This document shows positions 7,388-15,577 of a stretch of 47,103 bases of DNA, piece by piece; position 1 is the stretch's first letter, and each line of letters starts with the position of its first letter. This DNA comes from DSCS01 sp035391585. GTDB lineage: Bacteria > Macinerneyibacteriota > Macinerneyibacteria > Macinerneyibacteriales > DSCS01. The stretch spans positions 1-47,103 of the forward strand of contig CAZNOX010000014.1 of the NCBI GenBank assembly GCA_964574875.1, read 5' to 3'. The position numbers were made by a program, and so were the translations under genes. The notes under the pieces are model-generated. The model saw only the letters and a program-made list of their open reading frames with translations, did not search any database and had not been told where the DNA came from.

Positions 7388-9221
7388 AGGCCTCGCTGTC
7401 TCTTTTCAGGGATCTCCTCTCTTCTCCGATATCTCATTCAGTATTGAAGAGGGTGTCAAGTATGCCCTCGTGGGGAAAAACGGAGCGGGAAAGACCACAC
7501 TGTTCCGCGTTTTGACCGGAAGCCTCGCTCCGGACCGCGGAGAGGTTGTCCTGTCGTCTTCGGTCAAGACTGCATACTTTTCTCAGAATCCTTTTTTCGG
7601 TGAGGGACGGAGTGTTATCGAAGAGCTGTATGCGAATTTCAGTCATCTCCGGGAGCTTCACAACCGGATCGTCAAGGCGGCTGAAGAGATGGAACACTCT
7701 CCTGAAGCGCTCACGCGTTATCAGCTCCTTTGGGATGAGTTTGAGCGCAGCGGAGGGCTGGATTACGAGACAGAGATCAAAAAAGTCCTCACCGGGCTGA
7801 ATCTCTCCTCTCTGGAAGAGGCGTCTGTGGAGACCCTCTCGGGCGGTGAGAAGATGCGTCTTGCCCTGGCCAGGCTTCTCCTTTCCCGGCCTGATGTCAT
7901 GCTGCTTGATGAGCCCACAAATCACCTCGACCTCAGTTCTGTCCTGTGGCTCGCTGATTATCTGAACTTGTTCACGGGAAGTGTCGTCCTTGTCTCTCAT
8001 GACCGCTATCTTCTGGATCGTGTGGCCACAAGGGTCCTGGACCTGGAAGGAGGCTCCCTGACACTCTATAAAGGGAACTACACGCAATTCAAAGGGCAGA
8101 AGCAGGAGGATATGGCTTACCGCGAAAAGCTCTATCAGAGGCAGAAGAGAGAAGCCGAAGCCCTGGAAGCCTATATCAGGAAATACAAGGCGGGAAACAG
8201 GGCGACGCAGGCCAAAAGCCGGGAGAACAGGCTGAAAAGGCTTTCTGTCATCGACCGGCCCGGACGTTTTGAATATCAGATGGCCATGGACCTCAACGGT
8301 TTTCAGGAAAGCGGACATGAGGTCCTGCGTGTCAAAGGCCTGAAAGTCCGGGACCTTTATGAAATCCGGGATCTTCATATCCGCAAAGGGGACAAGATCG
8401 GTATCATCGGGCCCAACGGTTCCGGGAAGACATCGTTTTTCAACGCTATCCGGGAGGTGCGTCCCGAAGTGCGCTGGGGACATCATGTCCGGATCTCTCT
8501 TTTTGACCAGGCTCTTTCCCTCTATGACACATCCATGGACCTTGTCGTCTATCTCAACAGGTTTTACGACCTGGATGAGTTTGAAGCCCGTCAGGCTCTG
8601 GGGCACTTTCATTTCAGCGGAGAGGATGCCTATAAGGCCATCGATGAACTCAGCGGGGGAGAACGCTCCCGGTTCAAGCTCCTGACCATCATGCTGGAGT
8701 CTCCCAACCTGATCATGATGGATGAACCCACCAATCATCTCGACATGGATTTTATCGATATTCTTGAAGAGGCACTCTCGGAATACAAGGGCACCCTTCT
8801 CACCATCTCCCACGACCTCTATTTTTTAAAACGACTCTGCCGTTCTTTTATCCGGATCACCGAAAACGGCTTTGTGCAGGGAGGAAGCGGACTTCTGGAT
8901 CTTGAATCGGGGGTCTCCTCTGAGGCGAACAGACAGGACGGCGCTGCAGACCCTGATAACGGGGATTACGGGATTTCAAAACGGGAGCGCAACCAGGCCA
9001 AAAAACAGCGGGAGATGATCTCCCGCTGTGAAGAGAGGATCCACACCTGTGAAGAGGCCCTTTCTGCGCTGGAGGAGAAGATGCATGTGCGTGGAGACGA
9101 CCTGGACTATATCCGGGAGATGGGATCCCGCCGGGAAGAGCTGAAAAGAGAGGTGGACGCTCTCTACCGGGAATGGGAAGAACTTCAAGCCCGCGGAGGA
9201 AAGGGCCCATTCAATGATTGA
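7368..9221 (+). CDS. ABC-F family ATPase
   Basis: Soluble twin-ABC protein of 617 residues without membrane segments, as in ABC-F translation factors (Uup, EttA and YheS relatives). Both nucleotide-binding domains are complete: Walker A GKNGAGKTT and GPNGSGKTS, signatures LSGGEKMRLALA and LSGGERSRFKLL, and Walker B LLDEPTNHLD and MMDEPTNHLD. Between them lies the charged inter-domain linker (about residues 235-295). The C-terminal 70 residues form a Lys/Glu-rich coiled coil as in Uup or YheS. The start lies inside rlpA (20-base overlap), so it is probably translationally coupled. Which ABC-F subfamily, and whether it affects antibiotic sensitivity, cannot be decided here. Confidence 0.93.
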   Translation: MALLTAKGLAVSFQGSPLFSDISFSIEEGVKYALVGKNGAGKTTLFRVLTGSLAPDRGEVVLSSSVKTAYFSQNPFFGEGRSVIEELYANFSHLRELHNRIVKAAEEMEHSPEALTRYQLLWDEFERSGGLDYETEIKKVLTGLNLSSLEEASVETLSGGEKMRLALARLLLSRPDVMLLDEPTNHLDLSSVLWLADYLNLFTGSVVLVSHDRYLLDRVATRVLDLEGGSLTLYKGNYTQFKGQKQEDMAYREKLYQRQKREAEALEAYIRKYKAGNRATQAKSRENRLKRLSVIDRPGRFEYQMAMDLNGFQESGHEVLRVKGLKVRDLYEIRDLHIRKGDKIGIIGPNGSGKTSFFNAIREVRPEVRWGHHVRISLFDQALSLYDTSMDLVVYLNRFYDLDEFEARQALGHFHFSGEDAYKAIDELSGGERSRFKLLTIMLESPNLIMMDEPTNHLDMDFIDILEEALSEYKGTLLTISHDLYFLKRLCRSFIRITENGFVQGGSGLLDLESGVSSEANRQDGAADPDNGDYGISKRERNQAKKQREMISRCEERIHTCEEALSALEEKMHVRGDDLDYIREMGSRREELKREVDALYREWEELQARGGKGPFND

Positions 9222-9245
9222 CATTTTTCGCATAACAGGTATATT
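9218..9245 (+). promoter_or_regulatory. Sigma-70-type promoter giving a leaderless transcript
   Basis: The -35 TTGACA (9218-9223) overlaps the stop codon of the ABC-F gene; a 16-base spacer leads to the -10 TATATT (9240-9245). Six bases separate the -10 from the ATG at 9252, so the predicted first transcribed base is the A of the start codon. No ribosome-binding site is present. Confidence 0.7.
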
Positions 9246-9251
9246 TAATAC

Positions 9252-9533
9252 ATGGAATATAAAGTCCTTCTGCTTTTTGCCCTTTATATTGTCGTTTATC
9301 TGATCAATACGCATTCCCTGAAAAAAGAAGAGTTGGAAAAAGATTCTGCTTCCCGGATTAAAACCCGATGGATCTATTCTCTGATCCTTCTTTTCGGGTG
9401 GAATGTGATACTGGATGCGGTTCTTGCCCTTCAGGGGAAGACTGCTCCCTGGATCCTATTGGCTCTGGGAGCTTTTTTCCTGGTGTTTTACACTTTTGTC
9501 GTCTACTGGCAGTACAGGACCCGCCGTAAGTAA
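9252..9533 (+). CDS. Small three-helix membrane protein, unknown
   Basis: Unrecognised 93-residue protein with hydrophobic segments near residues 4-18, 41-58 and 67-87, and a basic C-terminal tail (YRTRRK). It has its own promoter placed for a leaderless message. The next gene follows after 11 bases with an AGGAG ribosome site, so the two are probably co-transcribed. No motif suggests a function; it may assist the membrane-anchored zinc-ribbon protein encoded next. Confidence 0.72.
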   Translation: MEYKVLLLFALYIVVYLINTHSLKKEELEKDSASRIKTRWIYSLILLFGWNVILDAVLALQGKTAPWILLALGAFFLVFYTFVVYWQYRTRRK

Positions 9534-9544
9534 AAGGAGTGTTT

Positions 9545-11725
9545 ATGGCCACTTATATTTGTCCTCAATGCGGTGCAGACATTGAGCTGGAAAATGGGCT
9601 GACATGTGAATATTGCGGGTATGAAGTCCCCGCAAGGACATGCAGTCAGTGTGGCAGAGAAATACCGGAAGGGGATCCGGCCTGTCCCTTCTGCGGACAT
9701 TCGGAGGCCCCTGCTCAGCCTCCCCAGGGGGAACCCTCCCTTGCTGACCTCGGTGTCAAGAATTTCGGTGACGTGATCTCGAATGTGCCTCAAAGCACCG
9801 AGATCAGAGGATCGGCTTTTGATGAAGCTGAAGATCATTTCGGACACGAAGAGGAGATCGAAGAGATCATCGAAGAGCATGACGAAGAGATGGCGGAAGA
9901 GGACCTCTCTGAACCGGAAGAGTCTCCCGAAGAGGAGGCGGCCTCTTCTGACGGAGAAGCCGGGACGGAGAGTGAAGATGAGAGCATTCCTTTTCCCATG
10001 GGACACGAAGAGGAGGTCCAGTACATCACCTACAGCGAGGTGGAAGAACCCTCCAGGCCAGCTCCCTCACAGGCTGTCCCCAAAGCGTCTGAAGAGAAGA
10101 TCTGCAAAGCCTGCGGGTTCAGCAACCCGACAATAGCGAAATTCTGTCTGAGCTGCGGCTCTTCGCTTGAAGAAGAGGACGAGGCCCCGGCAGAAGAGAC
10201 GGAAACGGCTCTGGTCTGTCCGGAATGCGGTTTTGAGAATGTGTCTGATGCCCGTTTCTGCATGGTCTGCGGGGCAAAATTGGGTTCGCCGGCTCCTGCA
10301 GCAGCACCGGGGGTATCTCAAGCTGAAGTGAAGACTGCAGAAGAGAGAGAACCGGCTGAGATCCGGCAGGATGCTGCTTTCCGTGCTGCTCCGTTTTATA
10401 AAGTCAAGATCACCTATGATAAAGAGAATAAATTCCAGCATAAATTCGTTTTCAACAAGATCCTGGAGAGCAACAGCTCTATTGCAGAGAGTGAGCTCAA
10501 TATGCTCATGTCCAACAATACGTTCAGCATCCTCGTTGAAGCAGAGAAGTTTGAAGGCCTTCAGACAGAACTGGAAGACCTGGACTGCATCGTGGAAAAG
10601 ATCGGGGAAGAGGTCCCCGGCAGGGAAGACATTTTCTTCGAAGAGGAGCCCGAAACTGCTGAAGAGAAGGGAGTCCAATCCTATTCTCTCGTTGTCAAAG
10701 GCATGGAAGGCCATGATCAGGCCTGGAGAGAGAAGTTTGTCAAGATGATGCTTCTCATGATGCCCGCTATGACCGAGGAGAAGGCGTGGGAGATCGCCTC
10801 GTCGGAATCCAAAAGGATCCCCGTCGAGAGCGAAGAGTCCGCCCGGGACCTTCAGAAGATCCTCTCCCGGCTGGGATGCATCACGCAGATCATCGAACAT
10901 AAAGGGCATGGCGAGACAGAGGCCGTCCATGAGGAAAAAGAAAAGAAAAGCGAAACTCCTGTTCACAGGGAGAAGCCCCAGTCCCGGCCGGTGGATGACG
11001 GACTCACCGTGGAAGAACCCAAATATCTCATCCTTTCGGGTGTGGATAAGAGGAACTGGGTCGTCCGTGAAAAACTCGCTGAATCCATTGTGGATATCTA
11101 TCCCAACATGACCCCGGATATTGCTGCGGGAATCGTCTCTCAGCCTGTTGTCAAGCTCAGAGTCCAGAACCAGGAAGATGCCCAGCGTCTGGGGAAACAG
11201 TTTGAAGAGATGGGATGGAATATCAGGATCGAAGATGTCTCGACGTTCACGGACACGTCCCGACGGACAGGAACAACGGTGAGCCGCGCTGATGTCCAGC
11301 GCCGTAAAGCAGCGCGTATGTCCTATCTGAAAAGAGAGAAGGGGAAACGACGAAACCTGATCACAACGATCATCATTACCATCATTATCGCAGCGGCCAT
11401 TCTCATTGTCTATGACAACGTCTTCAAACCCCGATACTACGTCACGGTCCAGGCTGATGCGGCACATCCCGAAGTGGCTTTTACCGCGAGTCTGGGAAGC
11501 TTTGTCTATTTGCGGACAGAACCGAATCTCGGATCACGCCGTGATGACTACAAAGTCCCCCTTGATACCGTTTTGAGGCTCTACAGACGGGATACCGTCC
11601 AGGGGGATGACGGGATGGAATATTACGAGGTCTTTGTTCCGGGATTCAGGGCTCACAGGGGCTACCTCTTAGCAGAACTTGCCAGGCGGTCCGACGAAAA
11701 CGGGAATCCCATCTCGATCCCATAA
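9545..11725 (+). CDS. Membrane-anchored multi-zinc-ribbon protein with three L7/L12-CTD-like repeats and a C-terminal SH3-like domain
   Basis: No family known to me has this domain order. The 726 residues read: two zinc ribbons at 1-54 (CPQC/CEYC and CSQC/CPFC), an acidic Glu-rich stretch at about 60-180, two more ribbons at about 187-207 (CKAC/CLSC) and 225-245 (CPEC/CMVC), then three related units of about 70 residues at about 284-356, 379-453 and 493-565. Each unit has a strand, a helix, a helix ending near an alternate strand, and a last helix and strand, a spacing that recalls the C-terminal domain of ribosomal protein L7/L12. A single transmembrane helix lies at about 603-625 and an SH3-like domain at about 633-716 (VYLRTEPN). 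The topology puts ribbons and repeats in the cytoplasm. The start follows AGGAG (9535-9539). Confidence 0.8.
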   Translation: MATYICPQCGADIELENGLTCEYCGYEVPARTCSQCGREIPEGDPACPFCGHSEAPAQPPQGEPSLADLGVKNFGDVISNVPQSTEIRGSAFDEAEDHFGHEEEIEEIIEEHDEEMAEEDLSEPEESPEEEAASSDGEAGTESEDESIPFPMGHEEEVQYITYSEVEEPSRPAPSQAVPKASEEKICKACGFSNPTIAKFCLSCGSSLEEEDEAPAEETETALVCPECGFENVSDARFCMVCGAKLGSPAPAAAPGVSQAEVKTAEEREPAEIRQDAAFRAAPFYKVKITYDKENKFQHKFVFNKILESNSSIAESELNMLMSNNTFSILVEAEKFEGLQTELEDLDCIVEKIGEEVPGREDIFFEEEPETAEEKGVQSYSLVVKGMEGHDQAWREKFVKMMLLMMPAMTEEKAWEIASSESKRIPVESEESARDLQKILSRLGCITQIIEHKGHGETEAVHEEKEKKSETPVHREKPQSRPVDDGLTVEEPKYLILSGVDKRNWVVREKLAESIVDIYPNMTPDIAAGIVSQPVVKLRVQNQEDAQRLGKQFEEMGWNIRIEDVSTFTDTSRRTGTTVSRADVQRRKAARMSYLKREKGKRRNLITTIIITIIIAAAILIVYDNVFKPRYYVTVQADAAHPEVAFTASLGSFVYLRTEPNLGSRRDDYKVPLDTVLRLYRRDTVQGDDGMEYYEVFVPGFRAHRGYLLAELARRSDENGNPISIP

Positions 11726-11734
11726 CACTTCTCA

Positions 11735-11756
11735 GGGGGCTCAGGCCCCCTTTTTT
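11735..11756 (+). terminator. Rho-independent terminator
   Basis: A perfect 6-bp stem GGGGGC/GCCCCC with loop TCAG is followed by six T residues (11751-11756). It lies 10 bases after the stop of the zinc-ribbon gene. The ATG used here for comEC starts only three bases after the T-tract. Confidence 0.88.
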
Positions 11757-11758
11757 CT

Positions 11759-12916
11759 ATGTCTGGACGTGTGATTCCCCCGGTTCTTTTTCGTGACCAT
11801 CTTTTCATTCTTCTCTACCTGGTTCTGGCCGCCGCGGTCATTCACCGTGTCTTTGCATTACAGCAGGGGTGGATGCTTGTTCTTCTCGCACTTGAGAGCC
11901 TGGTCCTCTCTCTCCTGACACACTCTGTCACAGGGAAAAACTTCTTTTCCGGGGCAGCGCTCTTTTTTCTTCTGCTTTTTGCCTTTACTCTTCACACGGG
12001 CCTGAGACTCTCTTCGCCCTTTGTCTTATCCGCAGAGTTTGTACAGAAGATGGACTATTTCAGGAACATGGAGGTCTACGGTTTTGTCAAATCCCTTGTC
12101 ACGGGGAACAGGAACACACTGTCGGCCTCTCTCAAAGACCTCTTCTCCCGTACAGGAAGCTATCATCTCATCGCCATCAGCGGGCTTCATTTCGGAATGG
12201 CGGCCACGCTTTTTCTTATCCCCCTCTCTTTCACCGGGAAAAAGAAGAGGCTGTTCATCCTCTTCATCCTTCTCACTCTCTATCTCTTTCTGACTCAGTT
12301 CTATGTCTCCGCCTTTCGGGCCTATCTCATGATCTGCTACGGCCTGGCTGCCGCCGCAGGGGCTTTCCGGATCCAGCCGCTCAACGCCTGGGCCCTGGCC
12401 ACCACAGTCATTCTTTTTCTTCAGCCATATCAGGTCTCTTCCCTGAGTTTCTGGCTCAGTGTCCTGGCAACGTTCGGGATCCTGGTCTCCCTCCCGCTTC
12501 TCAGCCTGATCAAATGGGTCCCGCTCAAGATCCTCACAGTCTCCGTGATGGCCCAGCTGCCCATCATCCCCCTTATCGGGCTCTACTTCCACCGGTTCAA
12601 TATCCTCTCTCCCCTGTTGAACCTGCTGGCTCTGGTTTTCCTCTATCCGCTTATCGTGGCGGGATTTTTCCTGCTTCTCCCTCTGCCGCCCTTTTTAGCC
12701 GCATTTTTCGTTTTCTGTGAGGAGGAGCTATCTATGGCTTTCCTCAAATTTCTCTCTCTCTTTGATAACGCATGGAACTGTCTTCCGCTTCACTTCAGCT
12801 GGAAGGGAGCGTGTCTCTATTGGGGGATCTACCTGGTGTCTCTTGTGGGGATCTTCAGGGTTTTTCAAAGAGAAGGTCGTAGAAAGCAAAGAAGAGGATA
12901 CGGGCATTCCGCGTGA
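11759..12916 (+). CDS. comEC: Minimal ComEC/Rec2-type DNA-uptake channel protein
   Basis: Inner-membrane protein of the ComEC/Rec2 family, which moves transforming single-stranded DNA into the cytoplasm. The hallmark motif is present (YHLIAISGLHFG, about residues 138-149), followed by many hydrophobic helices. With 385 residues it holds only the competence domain: neither the N-terminal OB-fold domain nor the C-terminal metallo-beta-lactamase domain of full-length ComEC (700-800 residues) is seen. The start at 11759 has no ribosome site and lies just behind a terminator, so the true start or promoter is uncertain. The 3' end overlaps the convergent M28 gene by 62 bases. Confidence 0.83.
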   Translation: MSGRVIPPVLFRDHLFILLYLVLAAAVIHRVFALQQGWMLVLLALESLVLSLLTHSVTGKNFFSGAALFFLLLFAFTLHTGLRLSSPFVLSAEFVQKMDYFRNMEVYGFVKSLVTGNRNTLSASLKDLFSRTGSYHLIAISGLHFGMAATLFLIPLSFTGKKKRLFILFILLTLYLFLTQFYVSAFRAYLMICYGLAAAAGAFRIQPLNAWALATTVILFLQPYQVSSLSFWLSVLATFGILVSLPLLSLIKWVPLKILTVSVMAQLPIIPLIGLYFHRFNILSPLLNLLALVFLYPLIVAGFFLLLPLPPFLAAFFVFCEEELSMAFLKFLSLFDNAWNCLPLHFSWKGACLYWGIYLVSLVGIFRVFQREGRRKQRRGYGHSA

Positions 12917-14309
12917 TCGCCGCTTCATCGATAAGAGATGATGTGTCCGAAAGAGTATTTCTCACATCGCCGGTTTCGCCCATGATATAAAGAGCCGGAA
13001 TCCCCAGGTTTGAAAAAAACTGGCCTTCCCCGTAGGATCCCTTGGAAACAGTGAGAGGAAGATGGGGATAGAGGAGGTCACGGGCTTCTTCTATGCGGCG
13101 GTAAAGAGCCGGATGGTCCAGCCCTCCTTCAACATGAAGGACCTTAGAGGCTGCGCCTGTGGCGTCCAGACTGATCACGGCTTCTGTATTGTATGTATCG
13201 TAAAAGAGTGTCTCTGTGATCTCATGGGCTCCCGCATACCCCTGCTCAGACCCTGAAAGGAGAATAAACGAGATATCGGCTTTTCTGGATTCAGCAGGAA
13301 CTGCAGCGATGAGGCGGGCCAGATTCAGAAGAGTGACTGCCCCGGAAACGTTATGAAGGGCATTTTCGTAGTAGAGATCCTTTCCCTGAGTCCCGAGGCC
13401 GTCGAGTTGAGCCGTAAAAACGAGGTGTTTCGGATCGGAAAAACGGGAATCTGCAGGAAGATAACCGACGATGTTCATGCTGCGTTTTTTGCTCCATTCC
13501 ATGGAGAGTGAGAGTGAGAAACGGCTTTGGAGCTCCAGGGGGTAGTGGATCCGGGACTGGTCGATGTCGTTCTTCACTGCGATAAGATCGATCCCGTCCT
13601 GCTGGAGGAGTGTCATGAGGAAACTTCGCCCGGCGATGAGCTGGGGAAAGTTCCTGAGGTTGAGCCCGGGGGGGATATAGGAGAAGTTGCGGCATCCTGC
13701 TGCTGTCTCGGCTTCCGTATCCAGAAAGATGACGCCCAGGGCTCCGCGGTTTTTTGCGATATAGGAGCGGTAAGCGGGGATGGAGTATCGAGGGTAACGC
13801 GATTGAAGGGCGGGGGGAAGCCTGTGCAGAAGAAGGACCACTTTCCCCGTGACATCGCAGTTGAGGTATTCATTGTCTGCTCCCACTCCCTCAGCAAGGC
13901 CGTATCCCACAAAGATAAGAGGAACCTGCGTGAGGGATGCTCCTTCGGATGTGAGAGCAACCACAAAATCATCTCCTGCCCTGAGAGGGGTGCGCCCCAG
14001 AGAGGCTCGGGGGGAAGGATCCGGAGAGGGAGCTTCAAGAGAGAAATACTGGTAATAGTGATCCAGAAATGGGGCGGGTAAAAGGCCGGATTCCTGAAAC
14101 TGGAAAGCGGCGTATTCTGCAGCCCTGTCAAACCCGTCACTTCCCGAGAGACGCCCTTCTGTGACAGGGCTGTTCAGGCCTGTGATATCCTGGCTCATCC
14201 TCTGTACAGAGTCCCACTCGTTCAGGGGTTGCCTTTTATAGTCAAAGGGATCGTTTCTGTGGCAGGAGAAGAGGAGAAGGAGCAGCCAAAGTGGTAAAAG
14301 CCTGTTCAT
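12855..14309 (-). CDS. M28-fold lipoprotein with PA insert, probably catalytically inactive
   Basis: A 484-residue lipoprotein with a signal peptide and lipobox (LLFSC) and an M28 aminopeptidase fold with a PA-type insert at about 150-240. Against the family zinc-site pattern (His-x-Asp, Asp-Asn-x-Ser-Gly, Glu-Glu, Asp, His-Thr-x-x-Asp-Thr) it reads AQLDG with Q301 for the first His, HNVSG with H319 for the bridging Asp, GSEQG with S354 for the general-base Glu, SLDATG with D382 kept, and NTLSDT with N451 for the last His. Four key positions are changed, so peptidase activity is unlikely; a binding role is inferred. The ATG at 14309 is chosen because a promoter places transcription exactly there and the lipoprotein signal starts there. 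Confidence 0.85.
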   Translation of the reverse strand: MNRLLPLWLLLLLFSCHRNDPFDYKRQPLNEWDSVQRMSQDITGLNSPVTEGRLSGSDGFDRAAEYAAFQFQESGLLPAPFLDHYYQYFSLEAPSPDPSPRASLGRTPLRAGDDFVVALTSEGASLTQVPLIFVGYGLAEGVGADNEYLNCDVTGKVVLLLHRLPPALQSRYPRYSIPAYRSYIAKNRGALGVIFLDTEAETAAGCRNFSYIPPGLNLRNFPQLIAGRSFLMTLLQQDGIDLIAVKNDIDQSRIHYPLELQSRFSLSLSMEWSKKRSMNIVGYLPADSRFSDPKHLVFTAQLDGLGTQGKDLYYENALHNVSGAVTLLNLARLIAAVPAESRKADISFILLSGSEQGYAGAHEITETLFYDTYNTEAVISLDATGAASKVLHVEGGLDHPALYRRIEEARDLLYPHLPLTVSKGSYGEGQFFSNLGIPALYIMGETGDVRNTLSDTSSLIDEAAITRNARILFFAFYDLLFEKP

Positions 14310-14315
14310 GGCCCC

Positions 14316-14343
14316 ATTATAAAAGAAGATCCCTCCTTTGCAA
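14316..14343 (-). promoter_or_regulatory. Promoter of the M28-like lipoprotein gene, leaderless
   Basis: On the minus strand, -35 TTGCAA (14343-14338), a 16-base spacer and a perfect -10 TATAAT (14321-14316). Six bases separate the -10 from the ATG at 14309, so the transcript should begin at the start codon. It diverges from the alcohol dehydrogenase promoter. Confidence 0.7.
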
Positions 14344-14368
14344 GGAGAAAGAGAAGCAATCATACCAT

Positions 14369-14397
14369 TTGATTTTTCCGTCTCCTTTATGTATAGT
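14369..14397 (+). promoter_or_regulatory. Promoter of the iron alcohol dehydrogenase gene
   Basis: -35 TTGATT (14369-14374), 17-base spacer, -10 TATAGT (14392-14397). The predicted start near 14404 leaves a short leader holding the GGAGGAG ribosome site before the ATG at 14418. Confidence 0.65.
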
Positions 14398-14417
14398 ATA
14401 CAAGGTAAGGAGGAGAG

Positions 14418-15569
14418 ATGCGAAGCTTCATGTATCATCAGCCCACACGGCTCTTTTTCGGCAGGGGACAGATCCGGCATCTGGGAAAAGAGGCGGCCAA
14501 ATACGGCAGCAGAGTCCTGCTTGTCTACGGCGGCGGGAGCATCAAAAGAAATATGATCTTTGAAAGTGTCGTCCGGGAGCTGGAGAAGTACGGACTGGAT
14601 TATAAGGAGCTGGGAGGGATCTCCCCCAACCCGCTTCTGCAGAGAGTGGTCGAGGGCGTGAGGCTTGCACGGGAACACAAAACGGATCTTATCCTCGCTG
14701 TGGGAGGCGGCAGCGTCATCGACACGGCCAAGGCCATCGCTGCCGGGGTCTATGCCACAGGGGATCTCTGGAACATGTTTTTAGGCCGTGAGCCCATCAC
14801 CAGGGCCCTTCCTGTGGGGACGGTCCTCACCCTGGCTGCCACGGGATCAGAAGCAAACGAGCATGCCGTGATCACTCATGAAGGAGCGAAAAAGAAATGC
14901 GCCATCCACTCGGAGATGATCATTCCGAAATTCTCGGTGATGGACCCTGAATACACCTTTACTGTCTCGCCCCGTCAGACAGCAGCAGGAGTCTCTGATA
15001 TCATGGCGCATCTTTTTGAACAGTATTTCTCTCCCGACACTGAGGCTGTCATTACGGACTACCTCACGGAAGCTGTCCTTCGTCTCTGTGTGGAGATGGG
15101 CCCCCGGGCTTTCCGCGACGGCCGGGATATGGAGGCGCGGGCTAATCTCATGTGGGCCTCCACTGTCGCATTGAACGGCCTCATGGGGCTGGGAAAAAAG
15201 ACGGACTGGTCTGTCCACAAATTAAGTCATGAGTTGAGTGCACGTTACGGCATGATCCACGGGGAGACCTTTTCCATCCTCTATCCCGCCTGGCTGCGTT
15301 ATGTGGCTGACTATGACGGGAGCGGCCGTATGGCCCGTCTCGAGCGGATTCTTTTTCACTCTTCCGAGGGGTCGGCCGCGGGGTTCGCCGACAAAATGGA
15401 AAACTTTTACCGCAGCCTTCATCTTCCTGTCCGTTTAAGCGAGAGGGAGGTCGGAACGGAGCAATTTGAAGAGATGGCATCCAGCATCATCGACCTTTAT
15501 GGAACCATAGGAGCCTTCCGCAGCCTGGATTATCATGATATTATTCATATCTACAGGCTGGCCCTGTAA
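14418..15569 (+). CDS. Iron-containing alcohol dehydrogenase (YqhD/BDH type)
   Basis: NAD(P)H-dependent reductase of aldehydes to alcohols, of the group III iron-dependent family, closest in pattern to YqhD and butanol dehydrogenases. It has 383 residues, with the nucleotide-binding GGGS motif (VGGGSVIDTAKA) at about 96-107 and the metal-binding set in AAGVSDIMAHLFEQYF (Asp and His) and VHKLSHELSARYGMIHGE (two His). The start has a GGAGGAG site. The next gene starts 8 bases after the stop behind AAAGGAG, so the large signalling protein is probably co-transcribed. The natural substrate is not determined by sequence. Confidence 0.93.
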   Translation: MRSFMYHQPTRLFFGRGQIRHLGKEAAKYGSRVLLVYGGGSIKRNMIFESVVRELEKYGLDYKELGGISPNPLLQRVVEGVRLAREHKTDLILAVGGGSVIDTAKAIAAGVYATGDLWNMFLGREPITRALPVGTVLTLAATGSEANEHAVITHEGAKKKCAIHSEMIIPKFSVMDPEYTFTVSPRQTAAGVSDIMAHLFEQYFSPDTEAVITDYLTEAVLRLCVEMGPRAFRDGRDMEARANLMWASTVALNGLMGLGKKTDWSVHKLSHELSARYGMIHGETFSILYPAWLRYVADYDGSGRMARLERILFHSSEGSAAGFADKMENFYRSLHLPVRLSEREVGTEQFEEMASSIIDLYGTIGAFRSLDYHDIIHIYRLAL

Positions 15570-15577
15570 AGGAGTCT

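Noticed and set aside
7434..8813. Long open frame (459 codons) on the minus strand inside the ABC-F gene; similar long antisense frames at 10067-11467 and 17531-18961.
   Set aside because: Each lies fully antisense to a gene with clear domains or coding signal, has no ribosome site or promoter, and its product is rich in His/Asp/Gly/Phe without any motif, as expected for mirror frames in codon-biased DNA.
12855..14678. Longer 607-codon reading of the M28-like gene starting at 14678.
   Set aside because: The extension crosses the divergent alcohol dehydrogenase gene and its promoter, while the ATG at 14309 begins a lipoprotein signal peptide exactly at a predicted transcription start.
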